DNA of 64,000 nt, from NCBI RefSeq assembly GCF_000320365.1, contig NZ_ANIN01000001.1, positions 124,001 to 188,000 on the forward strand, given 5' to 3'. Both the position numbers and the translations under genes were made by a program. The notes below the pieces were generated by a model. The model ran no database searches. It was not told the origin of the DNA and saw only the letters and a program-made list of their open reading frames with translations. Below are positions 49,805 through 58,631 of this stretch, one piece after another. The DNA is from Moraxella macacae 0408225. Its GTDB lineage: Bacteria > Pseudomonadota > Gammaproteobacteria > Pseudomonadales > Moraxellaceae. Each line of letters begins with the position of its first letter. The first letter of the stretch is position 1.

Positions 49805-50197
49805 TTATGGTTTGATAGCGTTTTCATCGTTTTTTGGCGGTTTTGGTTGCTGATTGTTTTGAAAGTTAGGCGAATCAACAAGGTGATGATCTTGTGTGTC
49901 AAACTCACCAATCACTGTAGACATTTGCACAAAGGTTTCACCCGATTTTATCAAACCCAAATCCACTCTTGCGTGCTCTTCGACCGCCTCCAGCCCATTT
50001 TTTAGATCTTTGACATCAGCCAACAGTACTTTATTGGCTTTTTGCTGTTCGTCATTGACATATTGCTGCTCGGCGATTTGTTTGTTTAACAACGTCAAAT
50101 CACGATGGCCATTTGTACCAAACCAATATTGGTATTGCAAGGCTAATAGCACCACAATGGCAAACAATATCATAATCACTTGGCGAATATAAGTCAT
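49805..50197 (-). CDS. ftsB: Cell division protein FtsB
   Basis: FtsB is a bitopic divisome protein that forms a coiled coil with FtsL and recruits FtsQ. From ATG 50197 the 130 residues give an N-terminal membrane segment (about 6-24), a coiled coil (about 35-75, leucine/alanine heptads with LLNKQIAEQQ), then the FtsB EEHARVDLGLIKSGETFV motif. A non-conserved hydrophilic tail of about 40 residues follows. The open frame continues upstream through tRNA-Asp, which is not coding. An alternative ATG lies 12 bases earlier. Confidence 0.92.
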   Translation of the reverse strand: MTYIRQVIMILFAIVVLLALQYQYWFGTNGHRDLTLLNKQIAEQQYVNDEQQKANKVLLADVKDLKNGLEAVEEHARVDLGLIKSGETFVQMSTVIGEFDTQDHHLVDSPNFQNNQQPKPPKNDENAIKP

Positions 50198-50273
50198 ACT
50201 ACAACTCATTGATAATTGATAAACAATATTTTGATAAATAATATTTTGATAAACAACATTGATCAATAAAATA

Positions 50274-50307
50274 AAAACCCCAAACCTAGAAAGATTTGGG
50301 GTTTTTG
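50274..50307. terminator. Terminator between tRNA-Asp and ftsB
   Basis: AAAAACCCCAAA and TTTGGGGTTTTT form a perfect 12-bp stem. The same stem sequence is used between coaE and pnp. On the minus strand it ends tRNA-Asp. Confidence 0.88.
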
Positions 50308-50312
50308 TGTAA

Positions 50313-50389
50313 TGGCGCAGCGGACGGGACTCGAACCCGCGACCCCCGGCGTGACAGGCCGGTATTCTAACCAACTGAACTACCACTGC
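50313..50389 (-). tRNA. tRNA-Asp (anticodon GTC)
   Basis: Acceptor GCAGTGG/CCGCTGC, anticodon stem CCGGC/GCCGG with loop CTGTCAC giving GTC, encoded CCA at 50313-50315. Confidence 0.96.
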
Positions 50390-50428
50390 GTATAAAATTA
50401 TTGCCATTGTTGGTTGGCTTGCTTGCGT

Positions 50429-50456
50429 ATTATATAGATTTTTATGTACTTGTCAA
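50429..50456 (-). promoter_or_regulatory. Promoter of tRNA-Asp
   Basis: On the minus strand TTGACA (50451-50456), 16 bases, TATAAT (50429-50434). Both hexamers are perfect. Confidence 0.85.
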
Positions 50457-50647
50457 CCAAATTTTTAACCAATTTTGAAAATTTAAGAAAATTTTGGTGT
50501 TTTGAAATCTTAGTGTTTTGAAATTTGGTATTTTTAAGCGGTTTATTTTTTGTAGCAAATCTATACTTTTTTGTTATATTATATGATAAAATTGTTTAAA
50601 AAAGTAAGAGCAACAAAAAAGCACAAAACAATTAAGGATATCTATGT

Positions 50648-51310
50648 ATGCCACCCAACGCCCAACGTCAAAACAGTCATAAACGCCAAAAAACATGGGT
50701 ATTTACCATTGCCCTACACCTGATTTTAGCAATCGCTATCATTGGCTACTGGTATAGCAAACAATCACCAAAAACTCCTTTACCAAAAACCACCATCTTA
50801 GAAACCACTGAGATTAAACTTTTGCCATCGTTAACCAAAAAATTTAGCCAATCCACCATGCAACCTGCCTTGACGCCCGCAATGACCACCACCGAAACTG
50901 AGCGTCCTTTGACCAGTTATGTCAAAAATATTCAGCCCAAACAATCCACGTCAGCTTTGCTTGATGGCAGAACACAACACGATGGCAAAATACAGCACAT
51001 TGGCTATACCAAAACCTCGATCGCCACCGATCAAGATCCGATCAGTCATGATGCCAATGACAACCAAAAAATATCCGATCCCAACAATCTGCCGATTGAT
51101 TTATCCAAAAATGACTTACCCAAAAAAGATCACGAAGAATTTAGCAGACCGATCCAAAATCACAACAAACAATTACAAGAATCAAAATTGCAAGAATCAA
51201 GCAACAAAAACCCAGCCATCTCCTCCAATCACAACCAATCACAAGACATTGGCATACTAACTACAGCCAACATTAAAACCCAAACTACCAAACTTAACCC
51301 AGTATTATAA
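50648..51310 (+). CDS. Membrane-anchored low-complexity protein, unknown
   Basis: I do not recognise this 220-residue protein. A basic start (residues 1-15) and one hydrophobic segment (about 17-40) suggest an N-in, C-out anchor like TonB, TolA or FtsN. The rest is low-complexity, rich in Asn, Gln, Lys, Ser and Thr, and lacks a recognisable C-terminal domain. AAGGA lies about 10 bases upstream of ATG 50648. A second ATG four bases earlier opens a short 12-codon frame. The gene lies between divergent tRNA-Asp and convergent tRNA-Val. Confidence 0.6.
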   Translation: MPPNAQRQNSHKRQKTWVFTIALHLILAIAIIGYWYSKQSPKTPLPKTTILETTEIKLLPSLTKKFSQSTMQPALTPAMTTTETERPLTSYVKNIQPKQSTSALLDGRTQHDGKIQHIGYTKTSIATDQDPISHDANDNQKISDPNNLPIDLSKNDLPKKDHEEFSRPIQNHNKQLQESKLQESSNKNPAISSNHNQSQDIGILTTANIKTQTTKLNPVL

Positions 51311-51324
51311 ATACCACAACCAAT

Positions 51325-51354
51325 AAAAAACCCCAACTTTATTAAAAGTTAGGG
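51325..51354 (-). terminator. Terminator of tRNA-Val
   Basis: On the minus strand CCCTAACTTT and AAAGTTGGGG pair (one G-U) around TAAT-type loop bases and run into TTTTTT. Confidence 0.75.
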
Positions 51355-51363
51355 CTTAAAATT

Positions 51364-51439
51364 TGGTGGGTCGTGACGGATTCGAACCGCCGACATTCTG
51401 CGTGTAAGGCAGACGCTCTACCAACTGAGCTAACGACCC
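51364..51439 (-). tRNA. tRNA-Val (anticodon TAC)
   Basis: Acceptor GGGTCGT/ACGACCC, anticodon stem TCTGC/GCAGA with loop CTTACAC giving TAC, encoded CCA at 51364-51366. Confidence 0.96.
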
Positions 51440-51449
51440 TTGATTTGGT

Positions 51450-51475
51450 AATCTAAATCCAGTTACGTTTAGATT
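51450..51475 (-). promoter_or_regulatory. Leader hairpin upstream of tRNA-Val
   Basis: AATCTAAA (51450-51457) and TTTAGATT (51468-51475) pair perfectly between the tRNA-Val -10 and the tRNA 5' end. It probably affects processing of the short leader. Confidence 0.4.
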
Positions 51476-51482
51476 GTTGCAT

Positions 51483-51511
51483 ATTATAAAGTTTTTTTTG
51501 GCAGGTGTCAA
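51483..51511 (-). promoter_or_regulatory. Promoter of tRNA-Val
   Basis: On the minus strand TTGACA (51506-51511), 17 bases, TATAAT (51483-51488): a full consensus promoter. Confidence 0.9.
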
Positions 51512-51578
51512 GTATTTTTTTATTTTTTGGTGAATTGAATGTTTTTGCAAAAAATTTACCAAAAAAAGTCAAAAATGC

Positions 51579-51606
51579 TTGACATCTGTATATTATCTGC
51601 TAAAAT
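51579..51606 (+). promoter_or_regulatory. Promoter of the first tRNA-Asn
   Basis: TTGACA (51579-51584), 16 bases, TAAAAT (51601-51606) with TGC in front of the -10. Confidence 0.8.
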
Positions 51607-51654
51607 ACGCACCACAAAACACAATACTTGTTTTAACAATTTCTACCGCTTTAT

Positions 51655-51730
51655 TCTCCAATAGCTCAGTCGGTAGAGCAATGGACTGTTAATCCATGTG
51701 TCCCTGGTTCGAGCCCAGGTTGGAGAGCCA
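51655..51730 (+). tRNA. tRNA-Asn (anticodon GTT), copy 1
   Basis: Acceptor TCTCCAA/TTGGAGA, anticodon loop CTGTTAA giving GTT, CCA encoded at 51728-51730. It is identical to copy 2. Confidence 0.96.
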
Positions 51731-51735
51731 TATCA

Positions 51736-51769
51736 AAACCCTTTTAACACTTTTTGGTTAAAAGGGTTT
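51736..51769 (+). terminator. Terminator of the first tRNA-Asn
   Basis: AAACCCTTTTAAC and GTTAAAAGGGTTT form a perfect 13-bp stem with an 8-base loop, followed by T-rich sequence. Confidence 0.85.
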
Positions 51770-51825
51770 GTTGTTTTTAAGTTTGTTTTTAAAAAACTTG
51801 TACAATAAAAAACTTGTAAAAACAG

Positions 51826-51853
51826 TTGACAACACCAAAAAATATGCTAATAT
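51826..51853 (+). promoter_or_regulatory. Promoter of the second tRNA-Asn
   Basis: TTGACA (51826-51831), 16 bases, TAATAT (51848-51853), again with TGC preceding the -10. Confidence 0.8.
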
Positions 51854-51877
51854 ATGCACCACTTGATTGATTACCAT

Positions 51878-51953
51878 TCTCCAATAGCTCAGTCGGTAGA
51901 GCAATGGACTGTTAATCCATGTGTCCCTGGTTCGAGCCCAGGTTGGAGAGCCA
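51878..51953 (+). tRNA. tRNA-Asn (anticodon GTT), copy 2
   Basis: Identical over 76 bases to copy 1, but with unrelated flanks, its own promoter and its own terminator (51985-52013). Confidence 0.96.
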
Positions 51954-51984
51954 ATCAAGCCAAACATAATCCATTCTGTTAAAT

Positions 51985-52013
51985 CCCATTCTGTTAGATA
52001 GAGTGGGTTTTTT
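51985..52013 (+). terminator. Terminator of the second tRNA-Asn
   Basis: CCCATTCT and AGAGTGGG pair over 8 bp (one G-U) with a 7-base loop and are followed by TTTTTT. Confidence 0.8.
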
Positions 52014-52073
52014 TATGACAAAATTTTGCCGATTTTAACAATCAACTTATTTTAACAATCAAAAGGATAACAA

Positions 52074-52535
52074 ATGCAACTTCAAGTCAAAATTTTAAAC
52101 CCAAAAATCGGACAAGACCCAAGTTTTCCCCTGCCTACGCGTGCAACCAACGGATCGGCAGGCATTGATTTGCGAGCGTGCATTGATGCACCCCTCACCA
52201 TCAAAGCAGGCACCACTGTGTTAGTCAACACAGGTTTGGCAATTTATATCGGTAATCCCAATTATGTGGGCTTAATCATGCCACGATCAGGGCTTGGACA
52301 TAAGCATGGCATTGTTTTAGGTAATTTGACAGGGGTGATTGATTCTGACTATCAAGGTGAAATTATGGTGTCTATTTGGAATAGAAGCCAGACCGATTAT
52401 ACCCTACAACCTGCTGAACGCATGGCACAATATTTGGTTATGCCAATTACACACCCTAAATTTGAAGTCGTGCGTGATTTTTCGGATATTAGCACACGCG
52501 GTTTTGACGGTTTTGGCTCAAGCGGCACAATCTAA
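52074..52535 (+). CDS. dut: dUTP pyrophosphatase
   Basis: Dut hydrolyses dUTP to dUMP, keeping uracil out of DNA and feeding thymidylate synthesis. The 153-residue trimeric type shows all five motifs: AGIDLRA (about 29-35), PRSGLG (about 70-75), GVIDSDYQGEI (about 86-96), QPAERMAQ (about 112-119) and the C-terminal RGFDGFGSSG that closes over the active site. AAAGGA precedes the ATG. algC and argB follow on the same strand. Confidence 0.96.
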   Translation: MQLQVKILNPKIGQDPSFPLPTRATNGSAGIDLRACIDAPLTIKAGTTVLVNTGLAIYIGNPNYVGLIMPRSGLGHKHGIVLGNLTGVIDSDYQGEIMVSIWNRSQTDYTLQPAERMAQYLVMPITHPKFEVVRDFSDISTRGFDGFGSSGTI

Positions 52536-52661
52536 GTGGCTGTTTTTGTTAAAGTTTTATCACAGTTTTATCACAGTTAACAATTTATCACAAATTAACC
52601 TCGCGTTTCCTTTTATAATGAAAAAGCAGATAAATCTTTTTTAAAACTTTAGCCAATCGCT

Positions 52662-54239
52662 ATGACTACAACCTACCAAAACACGACAGACACTCACCCT
52701 TTTTTGCCACAACAAAAGCTGTTTAAAGCCTATGACATTCGTGGTGAAACACACCTGTTTTGTGATGATTTTTTGTGGGCGTTAGCCAATGTTTTTGCCA
52801 AACGTTATCGATTGGTAACAGACAGTGTTGTCATTGGCTACGATGTGCGCCAACACAGCGAAACCATTGCCAAGTTTTTGGCAGCCGCTTGTTATCAACA
52901 GGGCTTGAGTGTGCATTGGCTTGGACAAGTAACCACGCCAATCATGGCATTTTTAGCAAACCAAGCAACAGGCAACGGCTTAATGGTTACCGCCAGTCAT
53001 TCTAAAAAAGATATCCATGGTATTAAGTGGTTGATTAATCGCGAATCACCCAGCAGTCAAGACATTCAGGATTTATTTGTACAGCTTGGTACAATACCTA
53101 AAACCATTTTTAGCCCAAAATTATTAAGCAAAATTAATAACATTTATCAAAAAATAAACCATATTGACAACGGTTTTACCCAATACCAACAAGGAATTAC
53201 TCAAGCATTTGCAAATATTTACCAACAAAACTATGTAGAAATTTTTAACAATAAACCAAAACCAACCATCGTCATTGATTGCATGAATGGTGCAACCGCA
53301 AATTTTGCCAAACAACTGTTTGGTAAATTTGGCTATCACTGTATTATGCTAAATGCAACACCAAATCCTAACTTTCCAAAAGGCAACCCTGACCCTTGCG
53401 AGGCAGGACGCTTAGATGAACTTAGTCAAGCGGTTTGCACGCATAAGGCAGATATGGGCCTTGCGTTTGATGGCGACGGCGATCGCTTGATGATTGTCAG
53501 CTCTAAGGGTAATATGGTAAGCCCTGATCATTTATTGTATTTGCTTGCAAAAATTGCCATTGATGAACGGCCACAAAAATCCAATATAACGCAACATCAG
53601 CCACTTGAGATAATTTTTGATGTAAAATGTTCTCACCATTTGCCACGCTTGATTGCCAACCAAGGGGCTGTGCCCATCATGGAAAAAACTGGCAGCAGTC
53701 TTATGCGAAAATCTTTGCAAAATCAATCACGCAAGTCGCTTTTTGCAGGGGAATTGTCAGGGCATTTTTTGTTTAATGACGGTTATTTTTTGTTGCATGA
53801 CGATGCCATATATGCAGGGTTGCGTTTATTAAATTGGCTTACATTTCAACCAAATAACTTAACTCAAATATTAGAAAATTTACCAAAATCCATCAGCACT
53901 GCCGATATGTATTTACCCCTGCACAATGCCGAACATGGACAAAAACTGCTTAAAAATCTATTAAATTTAAGTAAAAAACCATTTTTTTTCTTAAAACAAC
54001 GCTTTCATATCAAAAACATTGCTACGATTGACGGTTTGCGTTTGGATTTTGGCTTTGGTTTTGGTATTTTGCGACAATCCAACACTGGTAATTTTTTAAC
54101 CGTGCGATTTTGTGCAGACAGTATGGCCGAGTTACAACAAGTTCAGCGTGTTTTTGTTGGTTTATGCCAAGTGATTGACGATGATCCACAACACACCATT
54201 GCCAAACAAATTGCCAATATTCAACCCATATTGGCTTGA
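52662..54239 (+). CDS. algC: Phosphomannomutase/phosphoglucomutase (AlgC-like)
   Basis: AlgC-type enzymes interconvert the 1- and 6-phosphates of mannose and glucose for LPS and exopolysaccharide synthesis. The four-domain protein (525 residues) shows KAYDIRG (about 21), the phosphoserine motif TASHSKKDIHGIKW (about 109-122), the magnesium loop DGDGDR (about 269-274), GELSGH (about 364-369) and the phosphate loop RQSNTGN near the C-terminus. The active-site motif departs from the usual TASHNP (Ser for Asn, Lys for Pro). The dut-algC-argB order is also found in Pseudomonas. The ribosome-binding site is weak. Confidence 0.88.
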   Translation: MTTTYQNTTDTHPFLPQQKLFKAYDIRGETHLFCDDFLWALANVFAKRYRLVTDSVVIGYDVRQHSETIAKFLAAACYQQGLSVHWLGQVTTPIMAFLANQATGNGLMVTASHSKKDIHGIKWLINRESPSSQDIQDLFVQLGTIPKTIFSPKLLSKINNIYQKINHIDNGFTQYQQGITQAFANIYQQNYVEIFNNKPKPTIVIDCMNGATANFAKQLFGKFGYHCIMLNATPNPNFPKGNPDPCEAGRLDELSQAVCTHKADMGLAFDGDGDRLMIVSSKGNMVSPDHLLYLLAKIAIDERPQKSNITQHQPLEIIFDVKCSHHLPRLIANQGAVPIMEKTGSSLMRKSLQNQSRKSLFAGELSGHFLFNDGYFLLHDDAIYAGLRLLNWLTFQPNNLTQILENLPKSISTADMYLPLHNAEHGQKLLKNLLNLSKKPFFFLKQRFHIKNIATIDGLRLDFGFGFGILRQSNTGNFLTVRFCADSMAELQQVQRVFVGLCQVIDDDPQHTIAKQIANIQPILA

Positions 54240-54248
54240 TTATTTTAA

Positions 54249-55163
<915 letters not shown>

Positions 55164-55178
55164 TCGATCAAAGTCATT

Positions 55179-55526
55179 TTAACTTAATTTGTCAAACTCG
55201 CTTTCATCAAAACCCACCAACAACCTAACGCCTTGTATGACAACAGGGCGTTTTATCATAGATGGGTTGGCAAGCATCAAATCTATGGCAAAATTGCTGT
55301 CGGTTTCGGTTTTTTGTTTGTCATCATCGCTGATTTTTCGCCACGTTGTGCCTTTTTTATTTAAGATTTTATCAAGCCCTGCTTTTTCTACCCAGTTTTG
55401 CAATGTTGCTGTATCAAGACTTTGCTTTTTATAATCAAAAAATTCGTAAGCAACACCTAAGTCATCAAGTTTACTAAACGCTTTTTTCATGGTGCTGCAA
55501 TTTTTAATGCCGTAAATGGTTGTCAT
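55179..55526 (-). CDS. ArsC/Spx family reductase-like protein (YffB-type)
   Basis: The 115-residue protein has the thioredoxin-like ArsC/Spx fold: MTTIYGIKNCSTMKKA with a single Cys near residue 10, DYKKQSLD, and the C-terminal RPVVIQGVRLLVGFDESEF. YffB-type relatives are thought to be GSH-dependent thiol reductases. The full arsenate-reductase cysteine set is missing, so true ArsC is unlikely. AAGGA precedes the ATG. It is convergent with argB. Confidence 0.85.
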   Translation of the reverse strand: MTTIYGIKNCSTMKKAFSKLDDLGVAYEFFDYKKQSLDTATLQNWVEKAGLDKILNKKGTTWRKISDDDKQKTETDSNFAIDLMLANPSMIKRPVVIQGVRLLVGFDESEFDKLS

Positions 55527-55547
55527 GTTTTTCCTTAGGATAAAAAA

Positions 55548-55652
55548 CTAATGATTTGGTTGCATTAAGACAATGTTTTGATACAAATCATCAAAAGCCT
55601 TGATATTTGCTGGATTTTCAGATTTATTTTCCCATTTTGCTCGCATAGTCAT
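55548..55652 (-). other. Small overlapping ORF after the methyltransferase
   Basis: A 34-codon minus-strand ORF starts within the last codons of the methyltransferase in another frame and continues past its stop. The peptide is hydrophilic with an aromatic-rich end (KAFDDLYQNIVLMQ). In HinfI-type systems a restriction gene follows the methylase, so this could be an N-terminal remnant of one. It could equally be chance. Confidence 0.25.
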
Positions 55653-56709
55653 AACGCAAACTATCCAAAGTAATCAATTTATTATCTTTAATAACATAAA
55701 AATAATCCCAGCCGTTATGATTGGTTTTATTTAAATATTTGGCACTCATTTTATGAATGGATAAAGTATCCACGCTATCCGTTACCTTGCCATCTGCAAG
55801 CACCGTACAAATACGGTTTTGATTTTTATCAAATAAGGCTTGCCCAATATTTAAATAATTGGCTGCAACTAAGGTTTTCATCGCGACTTTTGGCGGTTTG
55901 GTTTCCAGGGATAGCCATTCAATATCATTAGGATTAACAACAACTTGCGCAAGTCTTTGCTGCGCCACATCAATATACTTTGATTCACGTTCAAGCCCAA
56001 TATAATTGCGCCCCAACGCCTTGGCAACCGCCCCTGTTGTACCTGTACCAAAAAACGGATCAAGGACAATATCATTAGGTTTTGATGAAGCTAAAATCAC
56101 TTTATAAAGCAGAGCTTCTGGTTTTTGAGTGGAATGCACTTTTTTACCGTCATCGCCTTTAATTCGTTCGCTGCCTGTACATAAAGCCAGTTGCCACACG
56201 CTGCGTTCTTGTTTATCACCATTTAAATGCTTCATGGTTTTATAATTAAAAGTGAATTTACTGTTTTTAGTTTTGGAACACCAAAGTAAAGTTTCATGAG
56301 CGTTGCAAAACCGTGTGCCGCCAAAATTGGGTACAGGATTGGTTTTATGCCAAACCACATCGTTTAAAATCCAAAACCCCAAATTTTGCATCAAATAGCC
56401 AATGCGATAAATATTTTGAAATGAACCAATCACCCAAATTGAACCCGTTGGTTTTAATATTCTTTGGCATTCACTTAGCCACTTTGTACAAAAAGCATCG
56501 TATTCAGCAAAATCATTAAACTTATCCCATTCATCTTCTACTCCTGCAAATTTTTCGCCACTGGTGCGCAATAATTGCCCTTCGGTTTGCATAAAATAGG
56601 GTGGGTCGGCAAAAATTAAATCAATGCTATTACTGGGTAGTTTTTTTAAATTTTCTATACAATCGCCTTGTAGGATAGTATTAAGAAATGAATGGATTGC
56701 TGTTGGCAT
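55624..56709 (-). CDS. CcrM/HinfI-type DNA adenine methyltransferase
   Basis: This beta-class N6-adenine methyltransferase (361 residues) has the catalytic FADPPY (about 33-38), the HKTNPVPNFGGTRFCNAHETLLW target region shared with CcrM and M.HinfI, and the SAM-binding DPFFGTGTTG (217-226). The C-terminal 85 residues form the RAMA-type domain found in CcrM. CcrM and M.HinfI both methylate GANTC, so the same target is expected here by homology. No restriction endonuclease gene is adjacent, although a short ORF overlaps the 3' end. It sits between rnpB and the ArsC-like gene. Confidence 0.93.
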   Translation of the reverse strand: MPTAIHSFLNTILQGDCIENLKKLPSNSIDLIFADPPYFMQTEGQLLRTSGEKFAGVEDEWDKFNDFAEYDAFCTKWLSECQRILKPTGSIWVIGSFQNIYRIGYLMQNLGFWILNDVVWHKTNPVPNFGGTRFCNAHETLLWCSKTKNSKFTFNYKTMKHLNGDKQERSVWQLALCTGSERIKGDDGKKVHSTQKPEALLYKVILASSKPNDIVLDPFFGTGTTGAVAKALGRNYIGLERESKYIDVAQQRLAQVVVNPNDIEWLSLETKPPKVAMKTLVAANYLNIGQALFDKNQNRICTVLADGKVTDSVDTLSIHKMSAKYLNKTNHNGWDYFYVIKDNKLITLDSLRYDYASKMGK

Positions 56710-56765
56710 GGTTTAAATATATAAGGCTAGACAAGGGTTTTGTGGATTTTGTAAAACATAAAAAA

Positions 56766-57173
56766 TTGGCAGACCGATAAGCCGAATTCTGTCGTGAACG
56801 GTCATTCATCTAGGCATACCGTTACCAGTATGCTCAAGCAACCTACCCGTGTTCTTAAGCGGGCAACCCATTGAACACCTATTTGGTCTTGCTACGAGTG
56901 GAGTTTACCTTGCCATGATCTGTTACCAGTCATGCGGTAGGCTCTTACCCTACCGTTTCACCCTTACCCTGCTGCTTTAAAGCAATTAAGCAACGTGGCG
57001 GTCTATTCTCTGTTGCACTTGTCGTCAGATTACTCTGCCCAGCCGTTAGCTGGCACTCTGCCCTGTGTAGTTCGGACTTTCCTCCCGCGACTTTTCATGT
57101 TAACAATCATTCATGCTTACAATCATTCATGCCAACAACCAAAAAAATCGCCAGCGACCGTTTGGTCTGCCAA
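56766..57173 (-). ncRNA. rnpB: RNase P RNA (M1 RNA)
   Basis: The RNA component of RNase P removes 5' leaders from pre-tRNAs. The P1 helix pairs TTGGCAGACC at the 5' end (57173) with GGTCTGCCAA at the 3' end (56766). The GGGAGGAAAGTCCG (P4/J3-4) core, a long P3 arm and the typical 3' end AATTCGGCTTATCGG mark a class A RNA of about 408 nt. A TATAAT lies at 57180-57185 on the minus strand, 7 bases upstream. The P3 region carries a 16-bp tandem duplication. Confidence 0.95.
57101..57132. repeat. 16-bp tandem duplication inside rnpB P3
   Basis: TAACAATCATTCATGC (57101-57116) and TTACAATCATTCATGC (57117-57132) lie in the apical part of the P3 arm, outside the conserved core. Confidence 0.8.
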
Positions 57174-57179
57174 TGGGGT

Positions 57180-57185
57180 ATTATA
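57180..57185 (-). promoter_or_regulatory. -10 element of rnpB
   Basis: A perfect TATAAT lies 7 bases before the 5' end of RNase P RNA. A -35 lies in T/G-rich sequence and is not clear. Confidence 0.65.
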
Positions 57186-57206
57186 ACAATTTTTTTTGGT
57201 TTTGGG

Positions 57207-57978
<772 letters not shown>

Positions 57979-58114
57979 TTAAAATCCACCATCGTTTAAC
58001 AAAAGCTAGTTTAACAAAATTTTGCATAAATTATTAGCAAAAAACTGTTAATTCGTGCTTTTTTCGCTTATTATTGGCATTATTTTTTTACAAACTTTGA
58101 GAATCAAGTACAAT

Positions 58115-58588
58115 ATGTCTAAAAAACCAAAAACACCAAGTCTTATTGCCAGCAACAAAAAAGCTCGGCATGAATTTTTTATCGAGGACAGTTATGAAGC
58201 TGGGCTTGAATTGCTCGGTTGGGAAGTCAAGGCTATCCGTGCAGGCAAAATGCGCATTACCGAAAGCTATATTATTTTTAAAAATGGTGAAGCGTTTTTG
58301 TTTGGTGCGCACATTCAGCCACTGATTAGCACCTCTACGCACCATGTTGCCGATCCACTGCGCACACGCAAACTATTACTGCACCGCCGTGAAATTGATA
58401 AATTGTTTGGCATGGTTAACCAAAAAGGACATACCTGCGTGGCATTAAAAATCTACTGGAAAGCAGGGCGTGTCAAATGCGAGGTGGCATTGGCAAAAGG
58501 CAAAAAACTGCACGATAAACGAGCAACGTTAAAAGAACGTGATTATCAGCGTGATAAACAGCGTGGCTTTAAAAACTTAGCATCATAA
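58115..58588 (+). CDS. smpB: SsrA-binding protein SmpB
   Basis: SmpB binds tmRNA and delivers it to stalled ribosomes for trans-translation. ATG at 58115 gives the 157-residue length with the core motifs [29 protein letters not shown] and the basic C-terminal tail [17 protein letters not shown]. An upstream open stretch would add a hydrophobic extension without a ribosome-binding site. The tmRNA gene itself is not in the window. Its last codons are duplicated in tandem up to the cmoM start. Confidence 0.95.
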   Translation: MSKKPKTPSLIASNKKARHEFFIEDSYEAGLELLGWEVKAIRAGKMRITESYIIFKNGEAFLFGAHIQPLISTSTHHVADPLRTRKLLLHRREIDKLFGMVNQKGHTCVALKIYWKAGRVKCEVALAKGKKLHDKRATLKERDYQRDKQRGFKNLAS

Positions 58589-58631
58589 AACCTAGCATCA
58601 TAAAACTTAGCATCATAAAACTTAGCATCAT
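58572..58631. repeat. Four 15-bp units joining smpB and cmoM
   Basis: AAAACTTAGCATCAT occurs four times in a row (one copy with a single change). The first copy contains the smpB stop codon and the last supplies the ATG of cmoM, so the repeat forms the whole intergenic junction. Confidence 0.95.

Noticed and set aside
50198-50407. N-terminal extension of ftsB through tRNA-Asp
   Set aside because: The extension translates tRNA-Asp and a terminator; the ATG at 50197 fits FtsB.
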